A stretch of 64,000 nt of DNA from Candidatus Altimarinota bacterium. GTDB lineage: Bacteria; Patescibacteriota; Gracilibacteria; UBA4473. The notes under the pieces were generated by a model. That model worked only from the letters and a program-made list of their open reading frames with translations. It ran no database searches and was not told the DNA's origin. The position numbers and the translations under genes were made by a program. The stretch lies in assembly GCA_021734785.1 (NCBI GenBank), contig JAIPIF010000002.1, positions 124,001 to 188,000 on the forward strand, written 5' to 3'. This document shows, piece after piece, positions 26,266 through 35,086 of the stretch; within the stretch, counting starts at the first letter, position 1, and each line of letters opens with the position of its first letter.

Positions 26266-27918
26266 ATGAAGCGAACCTGTGCAGTTTCCGGTCAGGAATT
26301 TGAAATCACGGATGCGGATCTGGAGTTTTACCAAAAAATAGAAGTGCCACCGCCAACATTGTGTCCTGATGAGCGGCGACGGCGACGGTTGGCGTGGCGC
26401 AACGAGCATCATCTGTACCGCCGAAAATGTGACGGCACCGGACAGTCGATCGTGTCAGTGTTTCCACCAGGGGTCTCCTTTCCTGTGTTTAAAAACACGT
26501 ACTGGTGGGGCGATGACTGGGATGGATTGGAGTACGGGCGAGATGTCGATTTTTCTCGGGACTTTTTTCCGCAATTTTTTGAATTGTACGCTGTCGTGCC
26601 TCAGATCGCCGCGATGAATGATCACGGGGTCAAAAGTGAAAATTGCGAGTACTGTCAGGATTTTTCCAACGGCAAAAATTGTTACCTCGTTTCTGGATCT
26701 TGGTTTATCCGCGACTCGTTGTACTCCTCAAACTGTAATCATTCCGTCGACCTGGTGGACTGCACATCGGTAAATTTAAAGTGTGAGCTCGTATACGAAT
26801 CAATCAACTGTCAGCATTTGTACGAATGCGCGTTTCTCGAAAACTGCGAACACTGCTCCAATTGTTGGTTTGGTCTGGATCTCAAAGGATGCAAAAATTG
26901 TTTTGGCTGCGTCAATCTTCGTCAAAAAGAATTTCACATTTTCAATGAGCCCCATACCCGAGAGGAATATTTCCAAAAAATAAAACAGTTTGATTCCGGA
27001 TCACACACCCAGCTGGAAAACATGAAAGCGCACTTTGCCGGCTTTGCCCAAAAATTCCCCCGGAAATTTGCCCAACTTCTCCACTGTGACAACTGTTCCG
27101 GTGATCATCAGTTTCACGGCAAAGACTGTTTTGGTTTCGAAAATTTTGACTGCCAGTACTCCCGATTTATCGACCGGATTGATTCAGCCGAATGGAGTTA
27201 TGATGTGATTCAGACGGGAAATCCCCGCTGGTGCTGTGATTGTGTGACGCCAGACAAATCCTGGATGGTGGTGTTTTCCAACTGGTGTTGGAACTGTAAA
27301 CACATGGCATGCTGTGACAACTGTCACGGGTGCGAGCATTGCTTCGGTTGTGTGGGACTGAAGCGAAAAAAATTCTGTATTTTCAACAAACAGTACTCCG
27401 AAGAGGAATATTTTGGCCTCCGAAAAAAATTGGTTGCGCACATGACGGAGACCGGGGAATGGGGAGAGCTCTTTCCCATTACATTTTCTCCCTTTCCGTA
27501 CAACGAGACACAGGCATTTGAACAGTACCCCCTTTCAAAAGAAGCGGCGATTGCTCGTGGCTGGAAATGGCGAGAAGATCCGTCTTCAAACCTCAATCTT
27601 CAGACTTTGAATTTCAAAATCCCAGATCACATTTCTGAGGCTGATGATCGCATTCTTGATCAAGTCCTGGTCTGTGAAGATAGCGGGAAGCAGTACAAAA
27701 TCGAGCCCCAAGAGTTGAAGTTTTACCGCAAAATGAATCTCCCGCTTCCCCGGAAATGTCCACTCGTTCGCATCCAAGAACGACAGCGGCGATGCAATCC
27801 CTGGAAACTTTTTGACCGTACTTGTGACAACTGTTCGGTTCCGATTGAGACAAGTTTCTCCCCAGACCGGTTGGAAAAAGTGTATTGCGAGGACTGTTTT
27901 CTTGGAGTGCTGAACTAA
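26266..27918 (+). CDS. Cys-rich CxxC-repeat zinc-ribbon protein
   Basis: 550 aa from MKRTCAVSGQEFEITDADLE. The N-terminal part has the AVSGxEFEI start shared with the upstream paralogue, then WGDDWDGLEYGRDVDFSRDFF. The middle is an array of CxxC motifs (NCEYCQDFSNGKNCYLV, NCEHCSNCWFGLDLKGCKNC, NCWNCKHMACCDNCHGCEHC) that may form a metal-studded repeat fold. The C-terminal zinc ribbon is CPLVR...CDNC...YCEDC; the first CxxC is lost (CPLV instead of CPDC). No signal or membrane helix. The family is known to me only as an uncharacterised Patescibacteria type. Confidence 0.8.
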   Translation: MKRTCAVSGQEFEITDADLEFYQKIEVPPPTLCPDERRRRRLAWRNEHHLYRRKCDGTGQSIVSVFPPGVSFPVFKNTYWWGDDWDGLEYGRDVDFSRDFFPQFFELYAVVPQIAAMNDHGVKSENCEYCQDFSNGKNCYLVSGSWFIRDSLYSSNCNHSVDLVDCTSVNLKCELVYESINCQHLYECAFLENCEHCSNCWFGLDLKGCKNCFGCVNLRQKEFHIFNEPHTREEYFQKIKQFDSGSHTQLENMKAHFAGFAQKFPRKFAQLLHCDNCSGDHQFHGKDCFGFENFDCQYSRFIDRIDSAEWSYDVIQTGNPRWCCDCVTPDKSWMVVFSNWCWNCKHMACCDNCHGCEHCFGCVGLKRKKFCIFNKQYSEEEYFGLRKKLVAHMTETGEWGELFPITFSPFPYNETQAFEQYPLSKEAAIARGWKWREDPSSNLNLQTLNFKIPDHISEADDRILDQVLVCEDSGKQYKIEPQELKFYRKMNLPLPRKCPLVRIQERQRRCNPWKLFDRTCDNCSVPIETSFSPDRLEKVYCEDCFLGVLN

Positions 27919-27972
27919 AAACAGGGGAGATCCGTTGTCGCGAAGACAGAATTCTGTTATTTTTTCTGCACA

Positions 27973-28962
27973 ATGAAACCCCGAAAAGCTCCAAAATTTG
28001 CTTTAATAGCTCTTGTGCTGGGGCAAAAAATTTGGCGACTTCCCCGAATCCAAAACCTTTCTCTTGCGGTTCGAAATCTCTGGAAACGGCCGGTGCGGTT
28101 GCCTTCAAATGTGCTCGTGACAGCGACCCATGGCAGTGCGCGATTTCCGTTGCACCTCTTTCGCCATCTGACGGTGTACTACCAGACCTCCCCGCGATTG
28201 CTGCTCAATTTTTCCGACTATGGAACCAAGGCGTTGCTCGACACCGTCCCGGATGAGCAAAAAGTTATTCCCCGGTACGGACGAATTGTTGGCGATCCCA
28301 ATCGAGACCTCAAACAAAAAGACCTCATTCGATTTGAGGATTTTGGTGGGAACAAAATCTTTCGAAAAAAATTTGAAAAACGACTCACGACTTCCTTCCT
28401 CCGCTTTATCTGGCGGCGAAAATTTCTCAACTATTCGTATCATCCGTACTATCGGAATGTACAAAAAAAACTCGAACACATTGCCAAAGATCCTGCGAAT
28501 GAAACCAAGCCGATTGTGTTTGTCGATGTCCATGATGTGGGCAATCGCCTGCTGGGGCGTCGGAGCAAAGAAGACAAAGAACGAAAACGAAAAATTCCAA
28601 AAATTGTCATTTCCAATGCGCCAGACGAAGAAGTAGAAGAGGGAGTCTTTGGGACGGCACCGGACTATTTTGTCGAAGCGTTTGCCGACCTTCTTTCTGA
28701 CAATCTGAAAATCGATCGGGAAGAAATCAAACTCAATCACATCTACAAAGGCGGCAACATCATCCGTTATTTCGGTAATCCTCGGAAAAATAGCCGCCTG
28801 CGACGCGCACTCAAGGGACGAAAGATTTTTGCCATCCAGGTGGAATTCAATCGCTCTTGGTATTTGAATGAAAAGAATCAGCGCATCTATCGCCAAAAAA
28901 TGAAATTTGTACGGAGTGGGTTGATGAAAAGTCTCAAACAAACCTCAGAGCTTGAACTGTAA
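27973..28962 (+). CDS. N-formylglutamate amidohydrolase-like protein
   Basis: 329 aa with FGase-family motifs: ATHGSARFP (metal His), YGRIVGDPNRD, NYSYHPYYRNVQKKLE, FVDVHDVGN, YKGGNIIRYFG and AIQVEFNRSWYLNE. The family hydrolyses N-formylglutamate or related acyl amino acids with a metal ion; in Patescibacteria the real substrate is unknown and no histidine-degradation genes are seen here. The Lys/Arg-rich insert (RSKEDKERKRKIPK) is unusual. It follows the Cys-rich gene by 54 bp and may share its transcript. Confidence 0.75.
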   Translation: MKPRKAPKFALIALVLGQKIWRLPRIQNLSLAVRNLWKRPVRLPSNVLVTATHGSARFPLHLFRHLTVYYQTSPRLLLNFSDYGTKALLDTVPDEQKVIPRYGRIVGDPNRDLKQKDLIRFEDFGGNKIFRKKFEKRLTTSFLRFIWRRKFLNYSYHPYYRNVQKKLEHIAKDPANETKPIVFVDVHDVGNRLLGRRSKEDKERKRKIPKIVISNAPDEEVEEGVFGTAPDYFVEAFADLLSDNLKIDREEIKLNHIYKGGNIIRYFGNPRKNSRLRRALKGRKIFAIQVEFNRSWYLNEKNQRIYRQKMKFVRSGLMKSLKQTSELEL

Positions 28963-28967
28963 TCTCC

Positions 28968-29000
28968 CAAAAAGAGCCGGATCGCTCCAGCTCTTTTTGT
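28968..29000. terminator. Bidirectional terminator
   Basis: AAAAGAGC and GCTCTTTT arms, 12-nt loop, T run on the right and A run on the left; sits between convergent genes. Confidence 0.8.
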
Positions 29001-29018
29001 TTTAGAGTTTTCGCTGTC

Positions 29019-30503
29019 TCACTCTGCAAAAAGGTCTTTTGCCAGGGGAACCACGATCTGATTGGGCGTGTAAAAATCCTGTCCTTCGGCTTCAGTTTTT
29101 TCCACGGGAAAGACGAAGGCGGGAACGAAGTATTCTGTTTGCTCCTGTCCATTTTCGTCCCACAGAAGAACCTGTGTCAGCTGAAGTTCTGGCTTGCCGA
29201 GGGTTACTTCTACGGTTCGTTGAGGATTGGTATAGCGCACCCCGTCAGAGCCTCCTTCGCGTGCCATTGAAAGAATGGATTCTTCCTCCAGTGCTGGGTA
29301 GTGGCTGCGAGTTAGATCGAGTGGCGAAAAGTACAGTCCGGCTCCACGTTCTTTTTTTAAACTCACACGCACCTGGAGCCCGACCGGCTCGCCCCACTGG
29401 GTCATCGGGGTCTTGCCTTCGATCTCGTACGGATAGATGATGGTCATGATGTCGGGAGCGTACTCAGGGATGTACTGATCAGGATTTCGCTCCCAGTATT
29501 TTTGGACGATGGGGTCGCCAAACATTTCTGTCGAGACCGAATACTCACGCAGGAAATCCTCTGCCCAACGGATCAGGGTTTTGTCCTCGGGCATGTCGCT
29601 CATGGGGAGCGGTTTGTGGACCTCTGCACACTGTGTTCCGTAGCAGGGAGGAAACCACTGTTGGTGATTTGCATCGATACTGATCGTGCCTCGATTGAGG
29701 TCGAGATTGACCATAAATCCGAGTTTTTCGACATTTTCTTTGAGGCTCAGGTGTTGGATTTCCAGGTTTTTCAGTGTGCGAAGACTGACCGGACCGATCG
29801 TAAGGTTTTTGATTTGGTTCTCCAGCGGCAAGGAAATATCCACGTCCTGTTTCTTTTGGAAGACGCCGACTTTCTCCGGAATCTCTGGGAGAGTCCCCTC
29901 GAAGATGTAATCAATATTTGTCCGTCCCGGACCGGGCATGGGGGGCATGATTCCATACCCGCCACCGCCACCCCCCCGACCTTCGATCATTCTTGAGGCC
30001 GCGGCGCCTTCTGGTTTTTCCAGCATCCCAAAGGCATTGTCTTCGCTGTCTTCAATATTTACCACCGTTGCTTCTTCGTTTTCTACGGGCGAACCGGTTT
30101 CTTCTTGTAGCATAAACATATCACGCCCTTCGGCGGAAAATTGTTTGGGTTGCTCAGCAGTTTTCCCTGTTTGGGGACCAAATACCATCCGCCCTTCCCA
30201 GGGTTTCAAAATCGGGAGGATGGCAAGAGCCGCAAAGGCGGTCCCTCCGACAAACCACCAGAGAGCTTTCCATCCAGACTGATGTGGTGATTTCACTGTT
30301 CCGGTTTCCCGCGTACGCATCCGATCACGGATCTCCGCGAGCAGCGCTTCGCGAAAATGCTCATCGATTGCATCGTTCGGGCGGGATTCCACAAATTTTA
30401 CGATAAATTCGCGCCATTCGGTTTCATTTTTTTTGAGTTCCGGCATGAGCGAAAAAAGATCAGAAAGTAACGAATCGATTTGTTTTTGAGAAAGTTTTTT
30501 CAT
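29019..30503 (-). CDS. Putative anti-sigma factor with large extracytoplasmic domain
   Basis: 494 aa from MKKLSQKQIDSLLSDLFSLM. A cytoplasmic helical segment (1-75), one membrane helix (ALWWFVGGTAFAALAILPIL, about 80-99), and about 390 residues outside, with a Gly run (RGGGGGGYG) then a strand-rich domain. The start overlaps the stop of the ECF sigma gene by ATGA. This coupling and topology are the anti-sigma arrangement, although no HCCC zinc motif is present. The outer domain is unrecognised and may be the stress sensor. Confidence 0.7.
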   Translation of the reverse strand: MKKLSQKQIDSLLSDLFSLMPELKKNETEWREFIVKFVESRPNDAIDEHFREALLAEIRDRMRTRETGTVKSPHQSGWKALWWFVGGTAFAALAILPILKPWEGRMVFGPQTGKTAEQPKQFSAEGRDMFMLQEETGSPVENEEATVVNIEDSEDNAFGMLEKPEGAAASRMIEGRGGGGGGYGIMPPMPGPGRTNIDYIFEGTLPEIPEKVGVFQKKQDVDISLPLENQIKNLTIGPVSLRTLKNLEIQHLSLKENVEKLGFMVNLDLNRGTISIDANHQQWFPPCYGTQCAEVHKPLPMSDMPEDKTLIRWAEDFLREYSVSTEMFGDPIVQKYWERNPDQYIPEYAPDIMTIIYPYEIEGKTPMTQWGEPVGLQVRVSLKKERGAGLYFSPLDLTRSHYPALEEESILSMAREGGSDGVRYTNPQRTVEVTLGKPELQLTQVLLWDENGQEQTEYFVPAFVFPVEKTEAEGQDFYTPNQIVVPLAKDLFAE

Positions 30504-31042
30504 GAGAGAAAAAGAAAAGGAAATAAAAGAAAAAGACAAAAATCCGGTTTCATTTTTTTGACAGCACGCGAGATGATCATCCGCACATTGGCCTCCGACT
30601 TTCCGGTAGCTTCGGCGATTTCCGCATACGACAGGTCTTGCCAAAATCGCATCGTGAGAATTTCCCGTTGCTCGGGTTTCAATTTTTGCATCGAGCGCTG
30701 CAGGGCTTCAAAATTTTTTCCGCGATCGGCTTCTTCGGTCGCATCTTCTCCGCCATCGATGTCCCAGATGTCGTCGATGTCGGCGTGACTTTTTCGCGTC
30801 CGATAAAAATCAATCACGGCATTTCGTGCAATCGAGTACAGCCAGGTCGAGATTTTTGCTTTCTGTGGATTATAGGAATCTGCATGCTGAAGTGCTTTCA
30901 AAAAGGTCTCACTGGTCAGGTCTTCCGCGGTTTCGCGGTGCAGGGTTTTGTGGAAAAGAAACGCATAAATTTTGTCCACGTAGTCGTGGTACAGCGTTTC
31001 AAATTTTTCCGGAGAGCCGAGAGCGACCGATGGTGAAGGCAT
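30500..31042 (-). CDS. ECF-type RNA polymerase sigma factor
   Basis: 180 aa from MPSPSVALGSPEKFETLYHD. Region 2 reads YVDKIYAFLFHKTLHRETAEDLTSETFLKAL...ISTWLYSIARNAVIDFYR; region 4 reads LQRSMQKLKPEQREILTMRFWQDLSYAEIAEATGKSEANVRMIISRAVKKM. Regions 1 and 3 are absent, as in ECF sigmas. Coupled to the anti-sigma gene and divergent from the nucleotidyltransferase. It probably controls envelope genes in this genome; the targets are not visible. Confidence 0.93.
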   Translation of the reverse strand: MPSPSVALGSPEKFETLYHDYVDKIYAFLFHKTLHRETAEDLTSETFLKALQHADSYNPQKAKISTWLYSIARNAVIDFYRTRKSHADIDDIWDIDGGEDATEEADRGKNFEALQRSMQKLKPEQREILTMRFWQDLSYAEIAEATGKSEANVRMIISRAVKKMKPDFCLFLLFPFLFLS

Positions 31043-31122
31043 GTGGATTTTTGTTCTCCAGAATGATGTACGATGGGGGACCAAAAGTGCAACACTTTTT
31101 CTCGAAAATTTTTGAAATCTGG

Positions 31123-31128
31123 TACACT
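31123..31128 (+). promoter_or_regulatory. -10 box of nucleotidyltransferase gene, leaderless type
   Basis: GGTACACT with 8 nt to the ATG at 31137; no clear -35. Confidence 0.5.
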
Positions 31129-31136
31129 GCCCGGCG

Positions 31137-31877
31137 ATGAAAGCGATTGTACTGGCGGCGGGATATGCGACACGACTGTATCCGCTGACGCTGGACACGC
31201 CCAAACCACTTCTCGAAGTGGGGGGGCGGTCGATTTTGGATACGATCCTCGAAAAGCTTGCCCCGCTCTCTGCAGTGGAGGAGATATTTGTGGTGACCAA
31301 TTCCAAATTTTTCTCGCACTTTCAGTCCTGGGAAGCGTCTATTTCTGTTCCCCAAAAAGTAACCATCGTGGATGACCGCACCACGACAAACGAAACCCGC
31401 CGTGGGTCGCTCGGCGACATTCGGTTTGTACTCGACAAATTTCAGATCGATGAAGACTTCTTGGTGGTGGCGGGAGACAATTTATTTGATTTTCCGCTGA
31501 CGGACTTTCTCTCTTTTTCCCAAAAAAAAGAGGCCCCCGCCGTTATCCTCTCGGATGTCGGACAGCGGGTGTTGGCGCGAATGTACGGCGTCGTTTCTCT
31601 CGATGATCAGCAGCAGATCACGGAATTCATCGAAAAGCCGGACGTCCCAAATTCTTCACTCGTCTCAACCGGCATTTATTTTTTCCCAGCCGCGCAGATT
31701 GCAGATCTGCGGATTTTTACCGATGAACATCACGGGGACCGAGCGGGAGATTTTCTTGCCTGGTTGCAGGGGCGGACACCCGTGTTTGGATTTCCGACGG
31801 CCGGCACCTGGTACGATATCGGATCGTTGGAGCAGCTAGAAGCGGCGCGAGATCGTTTTTGTACTGCAGAAAAATAA
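31137..31877 (+). CDS. Sugar-phosphate nucleotidyltransferase
   Basis: 246 aa. N-terminal signature MKAIVLAAGYATRLYPLTLDTPKPLLEVGGRS (NTP-binding loop and PKP), VVAGDNLFDFPL (metal Asp), EFIEKPDVPNSSLVSTGIYFF and GTWYDIGSLEQLEAA. This is the glucose-1-phosphate thymidylyl-/uridylyltransferase fold, giving NDP-sugars for glycans. The base and sugar cannot be read from sequence. Together with the phosphomannomutase at 6267 it supports a surface-glycan route. Confidence 0.88.
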   Translation: MKAIVLAAGYATRLYPLTLDTPKPLLEVGGRSILDTILEKLAPLSAVEEIFVVTNSKFFSHFQSWEASISVPQKVTIVDDRTTTNETRRGSLGDIRFVLDKFQIDEDFLVVAGDNLFDFPLTDFLSFSQKKEAPAVILSDVGQRVLARMYGVVSLDDQQQITEFIEKPDVPNSSLVSTGIYFFPAAQIADLRIFTDEHHGDRAGDFLAWLQGRTPVFGFPTAGTWYDIGSLEQLEAARDRFCTAEK

Positions 31878-32426
31878 CTACTGTCGCTCGATGGGCATGA
31901 CACGTTTTTTCTTGTCGCTTTTGGAGATGAACGACTGAATCGTTTTTGCCAATTCGTGGGGTTTTCGGACAGCTTTTAGCCGAATGCGTTCATTGAGGGT
32001 GGGAGCATACAGAATAATATTTCCAAATCCAAAAAGGAGTCCCCAGAGATTCCGATGGACTTTTACCGATTCTACATTTTCTGTGGCAAATGTGTTTTGA
32101 CGCACCAAGAAAATGCCTTTGGCGATGGTGATGGTTTTTTGGCCAATAATGTAGCGGACGCTGCTCCAGCGGAGTGTGAGATAAATAACGAGTAAAATTT
32201 CCAGAACATGCAAGATCAAGAAAGTGAGACCACGCCCATCAAACCAATCTGCAAGACTGGCGTTGGCCTGGAGAGGACTCGAGAGATTTTGTACCAAAAA
32301 GTAGGAGAGCATCAGGACCAGTTCCAACAAAAGCAATTGACCAATCAGAATCCAGAGGGACATGAAAAATGTCCGCTCTTCGATTTGTTCTGTATCACGG
32401 GGAAGGGGGGTGCGGGGGCCTGGCAT
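31878..32426 (-). CDS. Bacterial PH-domain membrane protein
   Basis: 182 aa with two membrane helices (SLWILIGQLLLLELVLMLSYFL and LTFLILHVLEILLVIYLTLRW), followed by a bPH2-type domain: IGQKTITIAKGIFLVRQNTFATENVESVKVHRNLWGLLFGFGNIILYAP. This resembles YdbT/DUF304-like proteins of unknown function. Last gene of a three-gene minus-strand group with the YdaT-like and ferritin-like genes. Its end touches the convergent nucleotidyltransferase gene. Confidence 0.82.
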   Translation of the reverse strand: MPGPRTPLPRDTEQIEERTFFMSLWILIGQLLLLELVLMLSYFLVQNLSSPLQANASLADWFDGRGLTFLILHVLEILLVIYLTLRWSSVRYIIGQKTITIAKGIFLVRQNTFATENVESVKVHRNLWGLLFGFGNIILYAPTLNERIRLKAVRKPHELAKTIQSFISKSDKKKRVMPIERQ

Positions 32427-32437
32427 TGTTTGAACAT

Positions 32438-32608
32438 TTAGGAAAGTGCCTGTTTTGCCTTTTTGATCCCGGTGGCAATGGCCTGCCCCTCAGAGAGATC
32501 ACTGTCTTTGTCTTCGAGAATGGAATTGATAATTTCAATCGCCTTGTTTCTCGTCTTGGGATCGAGGTTTTTGAGCGAGTCTGGATAGTTGTTTTGAGAG
32601 TACGGCAT
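32438..32608 (-). CDS. YdaT-like small protein, 56 aa
   Basis: Starts MPYSQNNYPDSLKNLDPKTR and ends with ATGIKKAKQALS. The pattern NYPDSLKNL...KAIEIINSIL...GQAIATGIKKA is that of the short YdaT-type proteins found widely in bacteria, function unknown. It lies 55 bp after the ferritin-like gene and 11 bp before the PH-domain gene, probably one operon. Confidence 0.7.
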   Translation of the reverse strand: MPYSQNNYPDSLKNLDPKTRNKAIEIINSILEDKDSDLSEGQAIATGIKKAKQALS

Positions 32609-32663
32609 CACTTTTACCCTACTGCCTTCAGGGCTTTCGTCAAGAGTGAGTTGGTATTTCTCC

Positions 32664-33161
32664 TCAGGATTTTTTTCGCAGAAGCTCAAAATCTTCCAGC
32701 AGACTCTGAAGATCTTCTTCGTGTTCGAGCTCGTCTTCAAAGATTTCCAGAATGATTCGGTACGTGACGGGATCGCCCTCTTTGGTCAGGGTGAGGAGTT
32801 TTTTGTACACGTCGATGGCACACTGTTCTGCTTTGATATTTTGCCCCAGGATCGCCGCGACAAAATCATCCGAAGGAACTTCGTATCCACATTCCGTGTG
32901 ATCATACCAGTCTTTTGGTTCCAAGAGTGGCGTCCCTCCTAGCTGCAGAATACGCTCAGCAAGCATATCCGCGTGTCGGAGCTCTTCGGTGGCGTGTTCG
33001 AGCAATTCGCCAATCACCGCTTCTTTCATGGGGCCTTTGACGACTTTGGCACCAATCCAGTACTGATAATAGGCAAGCCATTCATCGGCGAAGGCTTTGT
33101 TTAAAAGTTCCAGAAGTTTATCGACATCCATGTCGAGGGTTTCGATGGCTTTGGTTCCCAT
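32664..33161 (-). CDS. Ferritin-like / Dps-like protein
   Basis: 165 aa four-helix bundle with di-iron ligands in order: FADEWLAYYQYW, ELLEHATEELRHADML, GQNIKAEQCAIDVY and EIFEDELEHEEDL. It stores iron or protects DNA by using peroxide to oxidise iron. Cysteines in TECGYE and EQCAID recall the cysteine pair of Dps-like thioferritins, so I prefer that group over bacterioferritin; no haem-ligand Met is identified. First gene of a short operon. Confidence 0.85.
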   Translation of the reverse strand: MGTKAIETLDMDVDKLLELLNKAFADEWLAYYQYWIGAKVVKGPMKEAVIGELLEHATEELRHADMLAERILQLGGTPLLEPKDWYDHTECGYEVPSDDFVAAILGQNIKAEQCAIDVYKKLLTLTKEGDPVTYRIILEIFEDELEHEEDLQSLLEDFELLRKKS

Positions 33162-33237
33162 GAGAAATGAGGGTTAAGAAGAGAGCGTTTTTACCCTAGA
33201 TTTCCCGTGTGGAAAATCAAGAGAATTTTGAGCGTTT

Positions 33238-34923
33238 TTAGACTTCTCTCGCCACAGACTGCAGTGTCTGAATAAAATTTCCTCCCGGATCGATCCGTGG
33301 AACTTTGTTTTGCCCGCCCTCTTTTCCCAGGCGTTTCATTGTTTGGGTAAAAACACCCGAGGGAACGAGCTGAATTTCTGGCATCCCCAGCGCATTTACC
33401 CGTCGGTTGTCGCCGTATTTTGAATTCACTTCTCCGAGAATTTCATCGTACTGGCGTGTGAGGGCTTCCCGGTTTTCTGAAGCGGTTTTTTCCACTTCCA
33501 GCACAAGAAGGTGTCGAGGAGAATTATTTTCTCCTTTTTCCGCGTACGTGATGCAGTACTCACCAGTGAGAACGGGGAATTTTTGTTTCAACGCAGCAAT
33601 GGCCTGATCCATGTCGCCCTCGCGGAGTTGTTCATCGGCAGCACTCAGCTCATGATTGACACGTCCAGTGATCGAAAACGTCAGCCTGTCCGAATCATGA
33701 ATTTGTATCACATCGCCCACCACACAGCGGGGAAATGCAGGAGCGGTAGTGACCAACACATACTCTTGATCCGCTTCCGCGTCCCAGCAGGGGCGAATGC
33801 TTTCTTTCAAACAACGCTCGTCGCCCGAGGCCTGAAATTGGCGAAAATCTTTCACCGGAATGAGCTCATGCAGGATGCCGTGCTGCGTGAAAAGTTGCAT
33901 TTCCCCCTGGCCCACGTCGGCGCCAAAGTATCCCTCAGACGCGGTGTAGGTCTCACGAAAATCGGCGTCGGGAAACCATTCCTCAAACAGCTCTCGGTAC
34001 GGTCCAAATGGCGTGCCGCCATGAAAAAAGACTTTCAAATTTGGCCAGATCTCGCGCGGAGTTTTTCCCGGCTCCTGTCGCAGGATTCGTTTGACAAGCT
34101 CGGCGTGCCATTTGGGGATCCCCGCCAGCCCGGTGATATTTTTGTTTTTTGTCTTTTCTGCGATTTGATCGAGCTTTTTTTGCGGGTCTGATTCACCCAA
34201 AATTTCCATTTTGAGTGGTACCATTTGGGCAGCGAGAGGAGAAGCAGAAAGCGTCAGGTGCGAGATGTCCCCGAGCGTTCGGATGCCGCCCGGGAGTTCT
34301 TTTTTTGTCCCCCCAAAAGCAAGATGTGCTCCGTCCAGCGCGGAGGGGCCTTTTTGTGCCACGAAATGTCGGAGCGTTGTCGCCGCAGCGTGATGATGAT
34401 TTTTTATCGCTTCATCGGGGACGGGAATTATTTTTTTCCCTCCGGTGGTGCCAGCGGTTTGGGCCCAGTGTTTGATGGGATGGTTCCATAAAATGCTCTC
34501 TTTTGGATGGTCAAAGGTTTTTTGAATTTCTTTTGAAAGCGTGTGAGGGTAGTCTGGAGCGAGTTTTTCATCGTACAAAAACACGGGTATTTTTTCTCGC
34601 CATTTTTCATAACAAAGCGTTGAATCCCGGAGATCATGTTTTTCGGCAAAAGCCGTGCCCGCAAATCCCTGGCCAAGGGTTTTGAGTTGTTTGTCCTGTG
34701 CGCACTCAATGTTTTCTCTTCCCTGTGGCAATCGCTCGTAGCTGGCGGTGGAGATCTTTGCTTCGCCCCAGGCCAGGAGTTGAAACAGCTTTCTCACACC
34801 ATCTTCTTGGCCTTCTTTTTTATCAGGATTACGAACCGCCAGACGACAGAGTTTTTCTGAGAAAAAGGATTTCATCGACTCGGATTTTTGCGGAGAGAAG
34901 TTTTGTTGCGGAGAGTCTGACAT
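33238..34923 (-). CDS. GH3-family acyl-adenylating enzyme
   Basis: 561 aa. GH3 motifs: QTAGTTGGKKIIPV (P-loop-like), ITGLAGIPKWHAELVKRIL, VFFHGGTPFGPYRELFEEWFP, ETYTASEGYFGADVG and FSITGRVNHELSAADEQL. The superfamily activates a carboxylate with ATP and joins it to an amino acid or thiol. Plant GH3s conjugate hormones; bacterial substrates are mostly unknown. Full length for bacterial members. Monocistronic and divergent from typA. Two Met codons near the N-terminus leave the start uncertain by 16 residues. Confidence 0.88.
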   Translation of the reverse strand: MSDSPQQNFSPQKSESMKSFFSEKLCRLAVRNPDKKEGQEDGVRKLFQLLAWGEAKISTASYERLPQGRENIECAQDKQLKTLGQGFAGTAFAEKHDLRDSTLCYEKWREKIPVFLYDEKLAPDYPHTLSKEIQKTFDHPKESILWNHPIKHWAQTAGTTGGKKIIPVPDEAIKNHHHAAATTLRHFVAQKGPSALDGAHLAFGGTKKELPGGIRTLGDISHLTLSASPLAAQMVPLKMEILGESDPQKKLDQIAEKTKNKNITGLAGIPKWHAELVKRILRQEPGKTPREIWPNLKVFFHGGTPFGPYRELFEEWFPDADFRETYTASEGYFGADVGQGEMQLFTQHGILHELIPVKDFRQFQASGDERCLKESIRPCWDAEADQEYVLVTTAPAFPRCVVGDVIQIHDSDRLTFSITGRVNHELSAADEQLREGDMDQAIAALKQKFPVLTGEYCITYAEKGENNSPRHLLVLEVEKTASENREALTRQYDEILGEVNSKYGDNRRVNALGMPEIQLVPSGVFTQTMKRLGKEGGQNKVPRIDPGGNFIQTLQSVAREV

Positions 34924-35035
34924 GTCCGATAGGATGAGTCTACGGAATTACAGGAAATATTTACCATAAAAGAAGAGAAAGTCAAAAGCTGGTGCTGATT
35001 TGTCCGTTTCTGCGGATCATTCTTCTTTTTTCTTT

Positions 35036-35063
35036 TTGACTTCCGCCGCCAACCGACTACAAC
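35036..35063 (+). promoter_or_regulatory. typA promoter
   Basis: TTGACT at 35036, 16-nt spacer, TACAAC at 35058-35063; 23-nt leader to the ATG. Confidence 0.65.
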
Positions 35064-35086
35064 TGCGTGGATTTTTTCTCTCCAAA

